Origin: Caulobacter soli
Lineage (GTDB): Bacteria; Pseudomonadota; Alphaproteobacteria; Caulobacterales; Caulobacteraceae
DNA length: 64,000 bases
NCBI RefSeq assembly: GCF_011045195.1
Contig: NZ_CP049199.1
Span: 5,191,501 to 5,255,500, forward strand
Reading direction: 5' to 3'
The notes under the pieces were generated by a model that did not search any database, was not told the origin of the DNA, and saw only the letters and a program-made list of their open reading frames with translations. Of the stretch, positions 25,549-35,225 are shown piece by piece. Position 1 is the stretch's first letter. Each line of letters opens with the position of its first letter. Both the position numbers and the translations under genes were made by a program.

Positions 25549-26091
25549 GTGACAAAGCGCCCCCCGCGCCAGGAAGAAATGCGCCTGTGGGGCATGGTCA
25601 CCGCCACGGTGAGGGCCAAGTCGACCCAGAAGGCGGCCGGCTGGACGCCCAAGGCCGAGAAGTCGCTGATCCAGCCGACCAGCCTGCAGCCCATGGCCCC
25701 GCTGCTGGTCGATCCCAAGACGATCAAGCCGGCGGGGACCAAGCGCATGCCCGGCCCCCTGGAAGGCATCGAGCCCAACCGCAAGCGCAAGATCGCCCGC
25801 GAGCACACGCCGCTGGAGGCGCGCCTCGACCTGCACGGCCTGGACCAGGACCGCGCCCGCCCGGTGCTGGAGGCCTTCCTGCGCCGCGCCTGGGAAGACG
25901 GCCATCGCGCCGCCCTGGTGGTCACCGGCAAGGGCAAGATGGGCGTGGGCGTGCTGAAGGCCCGCACGCCCGAATGGCTGGCCGGCCCGGCCCTGCGCGA
26001 TATCGTGGCGGGGGTGTCTCCCGCCGAGAAACGCCACGGCGGCGACGGGGCGCTCTATGTGGCGCTGAAGCGCAGGCCGCCGAAGGTCTAG
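25549..26091 (+). CDS. Smr domain protein
   Basis: 180 residues from GTG 25549. The C-terminal Smr domain (about residues 90-180) shows LDLHGLDQDRARPVL, the VVTGKGKMG loop and a final GGDGALYVALKR. Smr domains nick DNA or cleave RNA. The N-terminal half is basic and unstructured, which fits nucleic-acid binding. Lies 14 bp after mltA, in the secB-tim44-mltA-smr neighbourhood found across alphaproteobacteria. Confidence 0.93.
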   Translation: MTKRPPRQEEMRLWGMVTATVRAKSTQKAAGWTPKAEKSLIQPTSLQPMAPLLVDPKTIKPAGTKRMPGPLEGIEPNRKRKIAREHTPLEARLDLHGLDQDRARPVLEAFLRRAWEDGHRAALVVTGKGKMGVGVLKARTPEWLAGPALRDIVAGVSPAEKRHGGDGALYVALKRRPPKV

Positions 26092-26148
26092 CGCCCCGTC
26101 TCCGCCACGATTGGCGCGCCAAGCTCCACCGGATTTCGGAGAGGCGAG

Positions 26149-26721
26149 ATGGATATCGAGATCGGGGCCGAGGCCAAGGACAAGCGTTTCAACCGCCAGG
26201 TGGCGATCACCGTGGTCGCCTTGTCGATCTTCATGGGGCTGTGCGGAGTCAAGGACGGCAATATCGTCCAGGCCATGCAGCAGGCTCAGTCGGACGGCGT
26301 CGACGCCTGGAACGAGTACCAGGCCACCAAGACCAAGCTGCACATCGACGAAGCGGCCCTGACCCAGGCGCGGCTCACGGCCCTATCCGGCGGAGAGGCG
26401 ATGCGGGCCGCCGTGGCCGTCGAGACGGTTCGGTTGAACGCCGAGATCGCCAAGTACCAAAGCGAAATCCCGACGCTGAAGACCAAGGCCGAGGGCTTTT
26501 CGGCCCAGTACGACGCGCTGAACGTCCACGATGATCAGTTCGACGCCTCGGACGCCCTGATCTCCATCGCCGTTTCGATCGCGGCGGTGGCGGCGTTGGT
26601 CGAGATGCCGATGGCGCTTTGGGCGGCCTGGGCGTTCGGCGCCTTGGGCGTGGTGATGGGCCTGGCCGGCTTCCTGGGCTGGAGCCTGCACTCGGCGTTT
26701 CTGAGCAAGCTGTTGAGCTAG
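26149..26721 (+). CDS. DUF4337 family membrane protein
   Basis: 190 residues. An N-terminal helix (about residues 17-36) and two C-terminal helices (about 139-158 and 160-182) flank a coiled-coil-like middle (KTKLHIDEAALTQ...RLNAEIAKYQSEIP). This layout matches DUF4337, short inner-membrane proteins of unknown role. SD-like GGAGAGG precedes the ATG. Convergent with hisE, with a repeat element between them. Confidence 0.8.
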   Translation: MDIEIGAEAKDKRFNRQVAITVVALSIFMGLCGVKDGNIVQAMQQAQSDGVDAWNEYQATKTKLHIDEAALTQARLTALSGGEAMRAAVAVETVRLNAEIAKYQSEIPTLKTKAEGFSAQYDALNVHDDQFDASDALISIAVSIAAVAALVEMPMALWAAWAFGALGVVMGLAGFLGWSLHSAFLSKLLS

Positions 26722-26739
26722 GTTGCCCGCCTACAAGAT

Positions 26740-26860
26740 CCTCCCCCTGTGGGGGAGGTGTCGGCGAAGCCGACGGAGGGGGGCGTGGTCGAGCCTACGA
26801 TAGAGATCCTAGATCTCCCCCCACCGATCGCTATGCGATCGCCTCCCCCACAGGGGGAGG
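26740..26860. repeat. Palindromic intergenic repeat, CCTCCCCC(T/A)... family
   Basis: CCTCCCCCTGTGGGGGAGG (26740-26758) and CCTCCCCCACAGGGGGAGG (26842-26860) are near-palindromic copies facing each other around GTCGGCGAAGCCGAC and CGATCGCTATGCGATCG stems. Such mosaic stem repeats are common between convergent genes in Caulobacter genomes. Here they separate the DUF4337 gene and hisE and may end both transcripts. Confidence 0.85.
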
Positions 26861-26862
26861 GT

Positions 26863-27189
26863 CTATGAGGGCCGGGACGCCTTCTCGGCATGCCCCGACG
26901 TGCCCTCACGCGCCGCCAGCTTTTCGGCCACCGCGTCCAGCGAGACGCCCGAGGCCGCCATCAGGGCCAGCCAGTGGTACAGCAGGTCGGCGCTTTCGGC
27001 GGCCAGGGCGTCCGGGCCCTGGGCCACGGCGGCGATCACCGTCTCGACGGCTTCCTCGCCCAGCTTCTTGGCGGCCAGGGCGGGATCGTTCAGCAGCTTG
27101 GCGGTGTAGGACGTAGCCGGATCGCCGCCCTTGCGGGTCTCGATCGTCGCGGCCAGGCGCTCCAGAACCTCGAACAGACGCTGGCTCAT
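26863..27189 (-). CDS. hisE: Phosphoribosyl-ATP diphosphatase
   Basis: 108 residues, second step of histidine synthesis. MazG-like fold: [28 protein letters not shown], then [14 protein letters not shown] (about 40-53), and the [13 protein letters not shown] segment with metal-binding acidic residues (about 64-76). ATG overlaps the hisF stop; it is the last gene of the his operon. Stand-alone HisE, not fused to HisI, is usual in alphaproteobacteria. Confidence 0.95.
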   Translation of the reverse strand: MSQRLFEVLERLAATIETRKGGDPATSYTAKLLNDPALAAKKLGEEAVETVIAAVAQGPDALAAESADLLYHWLALMAASGVSLDAVAEKLAAREGTSGHAEKASRPS

Positions 27190-27971
27190 GCCGCCCCCTT
27201 CAGATCGTCCAGGCGCACCGGGATGCCGGCTTGCGCCATCGCCCGCTTGGCCTCGCCGATGCTGATCTCGCCGAAGTGGAAGATCGAGGCGGCCAGCACG
27301 GCGGCGGCGTGGCCGTCGCGGGCGGCTTCCACCAAGTGATCGGTGGTCCCAGCCCCGCCCGAGGCGATCACCGGGACGGTCACCGCGCCGGTCACGGCCT
27401 TCAGCAGGGGAATGTCGTAGCCGATCTTGGCCCCGTCACGGTCCATCGAGGTCAGCAGGATCTCGCCCGCCCCGCGCTCGACCACCTTGGCGGCCCAGTC
27501 GACGACGTCGATCCCGGTGTCCTTGCGACCGCCATAGGTCCAGACGTTCCAGCCGCCCGAGCCGTCCTCGCGCGCCTTGGCGTCGATGGCCACGACCACG
27601 CACTGGGCCCCGAAGGCGTCGGCGCCGGCGGCGATCAGGTCGGGGTTCTCGACGGCGGCGGTGTTGGTCGAGACCTTGTCGGCGCCGGCCAGCAGCAGGC
27701 GGCGCATGTCGGCCACCTCGCGCACGCCGCCGCCGACCGAGACCGGCATGAAACAGACCTCGGCGGTGCGGGAAATCACGTCCAGCAGCAGGCCGCGCTT
27801 TTCGCTAGAGGCGGTGATGTCCAGGAACATCAGCTCGTCGGCCCCGGCCGCGTCATAGGCCCGAGCCTGCTCCACCGGGTCGCCGGCGTCGCGCAGGGCC
27901 ACGAAGTTGACCCCCTTGACCACCCGGCCGTCCTTGACGTCCAGGCAAGGAATGATCCGGGTCTTCAGCAT
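27186..27971 (-). CDS. hisF: Imidazole glycerol phosphate synthase, cyclase subunit
   Basis: 261 residues from ATG 27971 ([20 protein letters not shown]). The open frame extends far upstream through hisA but the start fits the family. TIM barrel; the two catalytic aspartates are in PCLDV (about residue 11) and LTSMDRDG (about 134). HisF with HisH converts PRFAR and ammonia to imidazole glycerol phosphate and AICAR. It overlaps both hisA (1 bp) and hisE (4 bp). Confidence 0.96.
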   Translation of the reverse strand: MLKTRIIPCLDVKDGRVVKGVNFVALRDAGDPVEQARAYDAAGADELMFLDITASSEKRGLLLDVISRTAEVCFMPVSVGGGVREVADMRRLLLAGADKVSTNTAAVENPDLIAAGADAFGAQCVVVAIDAKAREDGSGGWNVWTYGGRKDTGIDVVDWAAKVVERGAGEILLTSMDRDGAKIGYDIPLLKAVTGAVTVPVIASGGAGTTDHLVEAARDGHAAAVLAASIFHFGEISIGEAKRAMAQAGIPVRLDDLKGAA

Positions 27972-28696
27972 CAGGCGGCTGCTATGGTCAGGGCTTCGGC
28001 CGGCCGGATCGTGCCGGCATAGAGCGAACGGCCCAGGATGGCGCCGGCGATCTCGACGCCGGGACGGGCCTTCAGCCGCTCGATGTCGGCCACCGAGGCC
28101 ACGCCGCCCGAGGCGATGACGGGGATCGAGACAGCGTCGGCCAGCTCGCCCACGCCCTCGACATTGACGCCGGTCAAGGCGCCGTCGCGGCTGATGTCGG
28201 TGACGATCAAGGCGGCCACGCCCACGTCCTCGAAGCGCTTGCCCAGGGTGATGGCGTCGATGTCCGACAGCCCGGTCCAGCCGTCGACCGCCACCTTGCC
28301 GTCGCGCACGTCGACGGCCACGGCGATCTGCTCGGGCCACAGGCGGGCGGCCTTGCGGACCAGTTCGGGATCGTGGACGGCGATGGTGCCCAGGATCACG
28401 CGGCTGACGCCGGCCTCGATCCAGGCCTCGATGCCTTCCAGGGTGCGGATGCCGCCGCCTAGCTGCACCGGGATCGAGATCGACTCCAGGATCGACTGCA
28501 CGGCGGCGGTGTTGACCGACTTGCCCTCGATCGCCCCGTTCAGGTCGACCACGTGCAGCCAGCTGAAGCCGTCCTTGACGAACCGCTCGGCCTGGTCGGC
28601 CGGAGAGGTGTTGAAGACCGTGGCCTTTTCCATGTCGCCGTGCAGCAGACGCACGCACTGGCCGTCCTTCAGGTCGATGGCGGGATAGAGGATCAT
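27971..28696 (-). CDS. hisA: Phosphoribosylformimino-5-aminoimidazole carboxamide ribotide isomerase
   Basis: 241 residues. I chose ATG 28696 ([17 protein letters not shown]) because it gives the standard 4-bp ATGA overlap with hisH; ATG 28705 would add MAP. TIM barrel with the catalytic aspartates in PAIDLKDG (about residue 8) and IVTDISRDG (about 130), and [12 protein letters not shown] (about 81-92). Fourth histidine step. Confidence 0.96.
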   Translation of the reverse strand: MILYPAIDLKDGQCVRLLHGDMEKATVFNTSPADQAERFVKDGFSWLHVVDLNGAIEGKSVNTAAVQSILESISIPVQLGGGIRTLEGIEAWIEAGVSRVILGTIAVHDPELVRKAARLWPEQIAVAVDVRDGKVAVDGWTGLSDIDAITLGKRFEDVGVAALIVTDISRDGALTGVNVEGVGELADAVSIPVIASGGVASVADIERLKARPGVEIAGAILGRSLYAGTIRPAEALTIAAA

Positions 28697-29334
28697 GGGC
28701 GCCATTCCAGGAAGTTGGCGAGCAGGGCGAGCCCCGCGGCTTGGGATTTTTCGGGGTGGAACTGTACGCCCGCCACGTTGCCCTTGGCCACAGCGGCCGT
28801 GAACGGGCCGCCGTGATCGGTCGTGGCCAGGACGTCGGCCGGGTCGGTCGGCGTCAGGGCGAAGGAGTTGGCGAAGTACATGTGGGCGCCGGTCTCGACG
28901 CCCTTGAACAGGACGTGGTCGCGCGAAAAAGCGATCGCGTTCCAGCCCATGTGCGGAATGGTCAGGGCCGGATCGCGGGGCTCCAGCTTCTTCACCTGGC
29001 CGCCGATCCAGTCCAGGCCGGGGGTGACGCCAAATTCCAGGCCTTCGCTGGCCAGAAGTTGGTGGCCCACGCAGATGCCCAGGAACGGCGCGCCCTTGCC
29101 GTGCACGGCTTCGTTCATGGCCTCATAGACGCCCGAGGCGTCCAGGCCCGCGCGGCACGAGGCGAAGGCCCCGACGCCGGGCAGCACCACGCGGTCGGCG
29201 GCGGCCACGATGGAGGGTTCGGCGGTGACAACGATGTCAGCGTCAATGGCGTGGCGACGGGCCGCCTCGCGCAAGGCCTTCTCGGCCGAGCGCAGGTTGC
29301 CCGACCCGTAATCGATCAGGGCGACGGTCTGCAT
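28693..29334 (-). CDS. hisH: Imidazole glycerol phosphate synthase, glutamine amidotransferase subunit
   Basis: 213 residues. Class I glutamine amidotransferase supplying ammonia to HisF. Nucleophile cysteine in [12 protein letters not shown] (about residue 88), and the catalytic histidine and glutamate in [10 protein letters not shown] (about 192-201). The N-terminal [18 protein letters not shown] is typical. Third gene of the pfkB-hisBHAFE series. Confidence 0.96.
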   Translation of the reverse strand: MQTVALIDYGSGNLRSAEKALREAARRHAIDADIVVTAEPSIVAAADRVVLPGVGAFASCRAGLDASGVYEAMNEAVHGKGAPFLGICVGHQLLASEGLEFGVTPGLDWIGGQVKKLEPRDPALTIPHMGWNAIAFSRDHVLFKGVETGAHMYFANSFALTPTDPADVLATTDHGGPFTAAVAKGNVAGVQFHPEKSQAAGLALLANFLEWRP

Positions 29335-29347
29335 GAAATCAGATTCC

Positions 29348-29938
29348 CTACAGCACGCCCTTGGTGGAGGGGGCCAGGCCGCCGGTCTTGGGGTCGATCT
29401 CGACCGCCTGACGTAGCGCTCGGGCCAGGGCCTTGAACCCGCTTTCGGCGACGTGGTGGGTGTTGTCGCCGTAGAGGGTCTCCAGATGGACGCAGGCCCC
29501 CACGTTCATGGCGAACGCGTGGTGGAACTCCTTGAAGAGCTCGGTGTCCATCTCGCCGACCTTGGGCCGCTTGAAGTCGACCTTCCAGATCAGATAGGGC
29601 CGGTTCGAAAGGTCGATGGCGCAGCGAGTCAGGGTCTCGTCCATCGGGATATAGGCATGGCCGAAGCGGCGGATGCCCTTGAAACCGTCCAGCGCCTTGT
29701 TGATGGCCAGACCCAGGACGATGCCGGTGTCTTCCACCGTGTGGTGCATGTCGATGTGCAGGTCGCCCTTGGTCTCGACCTTCAGGTCGAAGCCGCCGTG
29801 GCGCGCGAAGCTCTCCAGCATATGGTCGTAGAAACCAATGCCGGTGGAGATCGTCGAGGCGCCGGTCCCGTCGAGATCGATCCAGACCCGGATCTGGGTC
29901 TCCTTCGTCTCGCGGACCACTTCAGCGGTGCGGGCCAT
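29348..29938 (-). CDS. hisB: Imidazoleglycerol-phosphate dehydratase
   Basis: 196 residues from ATG 29938. Mono-functional dehydratase, unlike the HisB fusion in E. coli. The metal-binding histidine motifs [14 protein letters not shown] (about residues 34-47), [15 protein letters not shown] (about 59-73) and FHHAFAMN and [19 protein letters not shown] complete the Mn site. It starts 8 bp after the stop of the PfkB gene and 13 bp before hisH. Confidence 0.96.
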   Translation of the reverse strand: MARTAEVVRETKETQIRVWIDLDGTGASTISTGIGFYDHMLESFARHGGFDLKVETKGDLHIDMHHTVEDTGIVLGLAINKALDGFKGIRRFGHAYIPMDETLTRCAIDLSNRPYLIWKVDFKRPKVGEMDTELFKEFHHAFAMNVGACVHLETLYGDNTHHVAESGFKALARALRQAVEIDPKTGGLAPSTKGVL

Positions 29939-29946
29939 GAGCTTCC

Positions 29947-30936
29947 TTAGAGTCCGTTCTTTTGGGCCAGGTCGCGCAGGTTGACCTGCGGACGCGGACC
30001 GTAGTGGTCGATCACCTCGGCGGCGGCCAGGGAGCCCAGCTGGCCACAGACGGGCAGGGGCCGACCCTGGGAGAGGCCGTAGAGGAAACCTGCGGCGTAT
30101 TGGTCGCCCGCGCCGGTCGTGTCCACGACTTTTTCCACTGGATAGGCCGAGATTTCGTGCAAGGCCGCGCCGTGGGCGATTACCGAGCCCTTTTCGCTGC
30201 GGGTGACCGCGGCGATCTCGCAGCGGGCGGCCAGGGCCTTCACGGCGGCCTCGAAGTCGGTGGTCTCGAACAACGAGCAGACCTCGTCGGCGTTGGCGAA
30301 GACGATGTCGCACTGGGTCTCGATGAAGCCCAGCAGCGCCGAACGGTGACGGTCGACCATGAAGCTGTCGCTCAGGGTCATGGAGATCTTGCGGCCCGCG
30401 CCGTGGCTGAGGGCGGCGGCCTTGGCGAAGGCCTTGCGGGCTTCGGGCGGGTCGAACAGATAGCCCTCGAGATAGGAGTACTGGGCGGCCTCGATGATCG
30501 CCGGGTCGACGTCGGCCGGGTTCAGCTCGACGCAGGCGCCCAGATAGGTCGACATGGTGCGCTGGGCGTCGGCGGTGACGTTGATCAGGCACTGGGCGGT
30601 GGCCGGGCCTTCCGCCAGCGACGGCGTGGTGAAGTCGCAGCCGATGGCCTTCATGTCGTGGCGGAACACATTGCCAAGCTGGTCGTCGGCGACCTTGCCG
30701 ATGAAGGCGACCTTGCCGCCGAAGCTGGCCACGCCGGCGGCGGTGTTGGCGGCCGAGCCGCCCGAGGCCTCGATGCCCGCGGCCATCACGTCGTACAGGC
30801 TGGCGGCCCGCGCCGGGTCGATCAGCGCCATCGAGCCCTTCACCAGGCCCTCCCGCTCCAGGAAGGCGTCGTCGCATTGGGCGATGACGTCGACGATGGC
30901 GTTACCGATGGCGGCGACGTCGTAGAGGGCGGTCAT
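29947..30936 (-). CDS. PfkB family carbohydrate/nucleoside kinase (adenosine-kinase type)
   Basis: 329 residues from ATG 30936. PfkB signature 1 is [22 protein letters not shown] (about 59-80) and signature 2 is [17 protein letters not shown] (about 270-286), with the catalytic aspartate in GAGD. Sequence near VLxx [12 protein letters not shown] matches the alphaproteobacterial adenosine/sugar kinase group. Substrate unproven: adenosine, inosine or a sugar. It leads the his operon with an 8-bp gap, an arrangement I know from Caulobacterales. Confidence 0.88.
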   Translation of the reverse strand: MTALYDVAAIGNAIVDVIAQCDDAFLEREGLVKGSMALIDPARAASLYDVMAAGIEASGGSAANTAAGVASFGGKVAFIGKVADDQLGNVFRHDMKAIGCDFTTPSLAEGPATAQCLINVTADAQRTMSTYLGACVELNPADVDPAIIEAAQYSYLEGYLFDPPEARKAFAKAAALSHGAGRKISMTLSDSFMVDRHRSALLGFIETQCDIVFANADEVCSLFETTDFEAAVKALAARCEIAAVTRSEKGSVIAHGAALHEISAYPVEKVVDTTGAGDQYAAGFLYGLSQGRPLPVCGQLGSLAAAEVIDHYGPRPQVNLRDLAQKNGL

Positions 30937-31039
30937 GAAAGGCCTTTTTCGAAGGGCGACGCGCGCGGAGTACCGGATCGGGGCCTGCAAGGCAACGCGA
31001 GCCTTGCCCCGGGGATCACGGCGTTCTACCGCCAAGAGT

Positions 31040-31891
31040 ATGACTGACGTCCTTATTCTCACCCCCGCGCGCGACGAGCCTCTGTTCGCCAACAGCTGGT
31101 CGCCGCTCTTTGAGCGCCTGGCCGCGCCGTTGCGGGCTCGAGGCCTGACGGTCGAGGCCGGTAGCTGGGTCGACGCCGATGCGACACGGGCTCGGGTGGT
31201 GCTGCCGCTGCTCAGCTGGGGCTATCACCTGCGGTCCGACGAATGGTTCGCGCGGCTCGACGCCCTGGAAGCCTCTGGGGCCCGTCTGGCCAATCCGGCG
31301 TCGGTGCTGCGCTGGAACACCACCAAGACCTATCTTGCCGAACTGGCCGCCAAGGGCGCGCCCGTCGTTCCGACCCATGCGGTAGACCGGCTGACGATGG
31401 AGGCGCTGGACCATGCTCGCGACGTGTTCGGCGTCGACGTGCTGGTGACCAAGCCGCAGATCTCGGGCGGTTCGCAGGACACGGTGAAGCTGCGCCACGC
31501 CGACGGCCTGAAAGGCTGCACGACCGGCCCGGCCCTGATCCAGCCCTTCCTGCCGGCCGTGGGCGAGGAAGGCGAGCTGTCGCTGTTCTATTTCGACGGC
31601 GTGTTCAGCCACGCGGTGACCAAGGTGGCCCTGGCCGGCGACTTCCGCGTCCAACCGCAGTTCGGCGGACAGGTCAGCGGCGTCGCGCCCGAGCCCGAGG
31701 CTCTCCATGCGGCCGAGATGGTGCTGAAGGCGGCCGGGCCGTTCCTGACCTATGCGCGCGTGGACCTGATCCGGGGCCTGGACGGCGCGCCGCAGCTGAT
31801 GGAGCTGGAGGTCATCGAGCCGGACCTGTTCCTGGGGCATGCGCACGACGGTGGCGCGGCGTTCGCCGAGGCGGTGGTTCGGGCGCTCTAG
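31040..31891 (+). CDS. ATP-grasp family protein
   Basis: 283 residues from ATG 31040. N-terminal half resembles a pre-ATP-grasp domain; the ATP-grasp core has VLVTKPQISGGSQDTVKL (about 137-154), EEGELSLFYFDG, and YARVDLI with a metal-binding MELEVIEPDLF (about 255-273). Such proteins ligate a carboxylate to an amine or thiol (cycloserine-type or RimK-like). The specific product is unknown. It is divergent from the PfkB kinase and its TAG stop shares CTAG with the nth stop. Confidence 0.85.
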   Translation: MTDVLILTPARDEPLFANSWSPLFERLAAPLRARGLTVEAGSWVDADATRARVVLPLLSWGYHLRSDEWFARLDALEASGARLANPASVLRWNTTKTYLAELAAKGAPVVPTHAVDRLTMEALDHARDVFGVDVLVTKPQISGGSQDTVKLRHADGLKGCTTGPALIQPFLPAVGEEGELSLFYFDGVFSHAVTKVALAGDFRVQPQFGGQVSGVAPEPEALHAAEMVLKAAGPFLTYARVDLIRGLDGAPQLMELEVIEPDLFLGHAHDGGAAFAEAVVRAL

Positions 31892-32586
31892 GCGCCCAGA
31901 AACAGCTCCCGCGACGGACAGAGATCCGCGATCCGGCAAATCTCGCACTTCGGCTTGCGCGCCACGCACACATATCGCCCATGCAGGATCAGCCAGTGGT
32001 GGGCGCGGGTCTTGTAGCGGTCGGGCACGATCCGCATCAGGTCGTCCTCGACCGCGTCGGGCGTCTTGCCGGCCGACAGCTTCAGGCGGTGGGCGACGCG
32101 GAACACATGGGTGTCGACGGCGATGGCCGGTTCGATGTCCAGCTCGTTGAGCACCACGCTGGCGGTCTTGCGACCCACGCCCGGCAGGCTTTCAAGCGCC
32201 TCGCGGTTCAGCGGCACCTCGCCGCCATAGCGGTCGACCAGGATGTGGGCCGAGGCGATGACGTTCTTGGCCTTGGTGCGGAACAAGCCGATCGAGGCGA
32301 TGTAGCGGGTCAGCTCCGCTTCCCCCAGCTCCAGCATCTTGGCGGCGCTGTCGACCTTGGCGAATAGCGGGCCGGTGGCCTTGTTGACCTGGACGTCGGT
32401 GGCCTGGGCGGACAGGGCCACGGCGGTCACCAGGGTGTAGGCGTTGGAATAGTGCAGTTCGGTCTTGGGATGGTCTTCCAGGCTCTCGAACCGCGAGAAC
32501 AGCACCTCGACCCGCTCGCGCTCGGCCGGCGAGACGCGCTTGGCGGCGGGGCGTTTCTTGACGAGCGGTTTGGAAGCTTTGGCCAT
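31888..32586 (-). CDS. nth: Endonuclease III
   Basis: 232 residues from ATG 32586; an in-frame extension to 32640 is unconserved. DNA glycosylase/AP lyase for oxidised pyrimidines. The helix-hairpin-helix is LESLPGVGRKTASVVL (about 125-140) with the catalytic lysine, the catalytic aspartate is in AVDTHVFRV (about 155), and the iron-sulfur cluster ligands are CX6CX2CX5C near the C-terminus. The N-terminus has a basic tail of about 20 residues. Confidence 0.96.
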   Translation of the reverse strand: MAKASKPLVKKRPAAKRVSPAERERVEVLFSRFESLEDHPKTELHYSNAYTLVTAVALSAQATDVQVNKATGPLFAKVDSAAKMLELGEAELTRYIASIGLFRTKAKNVIASAHILVDRYGGEVPLNREALESLPGVGRKTASVVLNELDIEPAIAVDTHVFRVAHRLKLSAGKTPDAVEDDLMRIVPDRYKTRAHHWLILHGRYVCVARKPKCEICRIADLCPSRELFLGA

Positions 32587-32668
32587 GGGCGGCGACCATG
32601 CCGTGATGCGCCAAATTCGCCAAGCCAGGAGGCTCGCCAAGCGGGGAGGGGAGTCCTAAATCAGCACT

Positions 32669-33145
32669 ATGGCCCAGCCGCTCTACATGGACGCCGTGAT
32701 CAAACCGAACCGCTCGATGAGCCGGCGGGGGCTCTATGTCGTGCTGGGCGTGATGATCGCCTTCAACCTGATGGTGGCGGTGTTCCTGCTGGTGATCGGC
32801 GCGCCGCCGGTGCTGCCGTTCCTGGGGCTGGACGTCCTGGCCGTCGGCCTGGCCCTGCGCGCCAGCTTCCGGGCCGCCGAGCGGTCCGAGCGGGTGCGGG
32901 TCACGGCCGAGGCGGTGACCGTCAGCCGCGAGGACGAGAAGGGCGCGCGGGTGATCTGGACCTCGCCGACCGCCTTCACCCGGGTGGGCGTCGACCAGCC
33001 GGGCGAGCACGAGACCCGGGTGCGGCTGATGATGTCGCGCCAGCGCCTGACCCTGGGCCGAGCGCTCAGTCCGCCCGAGCGGGTGGATTTCGCCCAGGCG
33101 CTGGAGCGGGCGATCCTGAAGGCGCGGTCCGAGCGGCATGCCTAG
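32669..33145 (+). CDS. DUF2244 family membrane protein
   Basis: 158 residues. Two hydrophobic helices near residues 22-41 and 45-64 followed by a cytoplasmic domain with WTSPTAFTRVGVD. Matches DUF2244, an integral membrane family of unknown function common in alphaproteobacteria, often near nth. Start ATG 32669. Followed 51 bp later by the Ada-like gene. Confidence 0.85.
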   Translation: MAQPLYMDAVIKPNRSMSRRGLYVVLGVMIAFNLMVAVFLLVIGAPPVLPFLGLDVLAVGLALRASFRAAERSERVRVTAEAVTVSREDEKGARVIWTSPTAFTRVGVDQPGEHETRVRLMMSRQRLTLGRALSPPERVDFAQALERAILKARSERHA

Positions 33146-33196
33146 AGCCGCAAGAACCGGGCGGACGGGGCGGGCGACCCGCACTATCTTCTCCCC

Positions 33197-34078
33197 ATGG
33201 CCCTCGACATTTCCCCTTCGCAAGCCTTCGCCCACCTGACGGAACAGTCCCAGGACTACGACCGCATGGCCAAGGCCCTGGCCTGGCTGGCCGACCGCTG
33301 GCAGGAGCGTCCGTCGCTGGACGAGGCGGCCCAGGCCGTTGGCCTGTCGCCGTTCCATTTCCAGAGGGTGTTCAGCCGCTGGGCCGGCGTCAGCCCCAAG
33401 ACCTTCGTCGCCGCCATCGCCCACGCCGAGGCCCGGCGATCGCTGGAGGAGGGGGCCAGCGTGCTCGACGCGGCCTATGACGCCGGCCTGTCGGGCCCCT
33501 CGCGCCTGCATGACCTGTTCATCGCCCAGGAGGCCGTCACGCCCGGCGACGTGCGCCGGCGCGGCGAGGGGATCGCTCTGACCTGGGGTTGGGCCCCGAC
33601 CCCCTACGGCAAGGGCCTGTTCGTCATGGCCCCGCGCGGCCTGGCCGGGCTGGCCTTCTCCGACGGCGACGACGAGGCGACCTTCGCGGACATGCACCGG
33701 CGCTTTCCGGCGGCCGACTGGCGGCGCGACGACGAGGCGGCTGCTCGCACCGCGCTCCACGCCTTCACGGGCGGCGACCAGCCCCTGCCGGTGGTGCTGA
33801 TCGGTTCGCCGTTCAACGTCCAGGTCTGGAAGGCCCTGTTGCGCATCCCGCCGGGCCGGACCTCTAGTTATGGCGAGATCGCCGCCTGGGCCGGCAGCCC
33901 GCGCGCCTATCAGGCCACCGGTGGGGCGATCGGGGCCAATCCGATCTCGCTGCTGATCCCCTGCCACCGCGCCATCGCCAAGGACGGCCGGCTCACCGGC
34001 TATCACTGGGGTCTCGCCCGCAAGGCGGCGATGCTGGGCCGGGAGGCGGTGGAGGCGGGCGCCCGGCTTTCGGCCTGA
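33197..34078 (+). CDS. Ada-like protein: AraC DNA-binding domain fused to O6-alkylguanine methyltransferase
   Basis: 293 residues. The AraC helix-turn-helix pair occupies about residues 25-120 (LDEAAQAVGLSPFHFQRVFS). The methyltransferase domain has the acceptor cysteine in LIPCHRAIAKDG (about 253-264) and the RTSSYGEIAAWAG segment. It lacks the N-terminal Ada zinc domain with the cysteine that senses methyl-phosphotriesters. It is therefore a regulator-repair fusion that may bind DNA without that switch. Confidence 0.9.
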   Translation: MALDISPSQAFAHLTEQSQDYDRMAKALAWLADRWQERPSLDEAAQAVGLSPFHFQRVFSRWAGVSPKTFVAAIAHAEARRSLEEGASVLDAAYDAGLSGPSRLHDLFIAQEAVTPGDVRRRGEGIALTWGWAPTPYGKGLFVMAPRGLAGLAFSDGDDEATFADMHRRFPAADWRRDDEAAARTALHAFTGGDQPLPVVLIGSPFNVQVWKALLRIPPGRTSSYGEIAAWAGSPRAYQATGGAIGANPISLLIPCHRAIAKDGRLTGYHWGLARKAAMLGREAVEAGARLSA

Positions 34079-34151
34079 ACCTGGCGACTTGCCGCGAGCG
34101 CGAGCTATAGTTCGCCTCGCGACCTGAACGGTCGCCGGTCGGGGGCGCGCC

Positions 34152-35222
34152 ATGACGATGTCGATCAAGGCTTCGGTGAAGGCGTACGAAGCCTGGCTGG
34201 CGGCCGCGCTCGGCGGCGACCTGGTCGAAGCCGACCTGGTCGAGAAGCACCGGAAGATGGAGAAGGGGCCGTTCCCCTTCCTTCGCGCCACCTACTGGCG
34301 GTGGGCGGAGACCGTGGGCGACGTCTGTCCGGACCTGATGAGCGCCCCGCCGGTGCTGGCGATCGGCGACACCCATGTCGAGAACTTCGGCTGCTGGCGC
34401 GACGCCGAGGGGCGGCTGGTCTGGGGCGCCAACGATTTCGACGACGCGGCGGTCATGCCCTATCCGCTGGACCTGGTGCGCCTGGCGGCCAGCGCCCTGC
34501 TGGCGCGGGGCGACGAGGGTCCCGACGCCGGCGACATCTGCGACGCCATACTGAAGGGCTACAGGACCGGGCTGGAGGCTCCGACGCCGTTCGTCCTCGA
34601 TCGCCGTCACCCCTGGCTGCGCCAGGCGGTGCGGCTGCCCGAGGCCGACCGCGAGGACTTCTGGGAAAAGTACGACCAGCCCGACCAGCCCGACCAGCCG
34701 TCGGTCGTCGGGCGCTATCGCGACCGCCTGCTGGACGGCTTGCCGGAGCCGTCGGCGAAGGTGGCGGTCTTTCCGCGCCAGGCGGGGCTGGGCAGCCTGG
34801 GCCGGCCGCGGTTCGTGGCCCGGGCCGAATGGCGTGGCGGGCCGGTGCTGCGCGAGGCCAAGGCGGTGGTCCTGTCGGCCTGGACGCTGGCGCGGGGCGG
34901 CGATCCCGTCATGCGGATCGGTGACATCGCGGCGGGCCGCTTCCGGGCCGTCGATCCCCACTATCGCGTCGCCGACGGGATCGTCGTCCGCCGCCTGTCG
35001 CCCAACAGCCGGAAGATCGAGGTCAAGGACTCCAGCGAGCAACTGCTGCATCGCGAGATGTTGACGGCCATGGGCTGGGAGATCGCCAATTGCCACATGG
35101 GCGACGGTGGCCGAGCGCCGGGCTTGGCCGCGCATGTCGCCGCCTTGCCGGATGGTTGGCTGAGGACCCACGCCAAGGCGGCGGCCAATCAGGTCGAGGC
35201 GGATTGGAAGGCCTATTCCTGA
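34152..35222 (+). CDS. DUF2252 family protein
   Basis: 356 residues, cytoplasmic, no signal. The conserved GDTHVENFGCWRDAEG (about residues 71-86) and ANDFDDAAVMPYPLDLVRLAAS (about 95-116) define the DUF2252 family, which has a kinase-like (aminoglycoside phosphotransferase-like) fold by family knowledge. Substrate and role are not known. Residues about 174-184 hold a short DQPDQPDQP repeat. Stop near a repeat element that separates it from hslU. Confidence 0.85.
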   Translation: MTMSIKASVKAYEAWLAAALGGDLVEADLVEKHRKMEKGPFPFLRATYWRWAETVGDVCPDLMSAPPVLAIGDTHVENFGCWRDAEGRLVWGANDFDDAAVMPYPLDLVRLAASALLARGDEGPDAGDICDAILKGYRTGLEAPTPFVLDRRHPWLRQAVRLPEADREDFWEKYDQPDQPDQPSVVGRYRDRLLDGLPEPSAKVAVFPRQAGLGSLGRPRFVARAEWRGGPVLREAKAVVLSAWTLARGGDPVMRIGDIAAGRFRAVDPHYRVADGIVVRRLSPNSRKIEVKDSSEQLLHREMLTAMGWEIANCHMGDGGRAPGLAAHVAALPDGWLRTHAKAAANQVEADWKAYS

Positions 35223-35225
35223 ACC

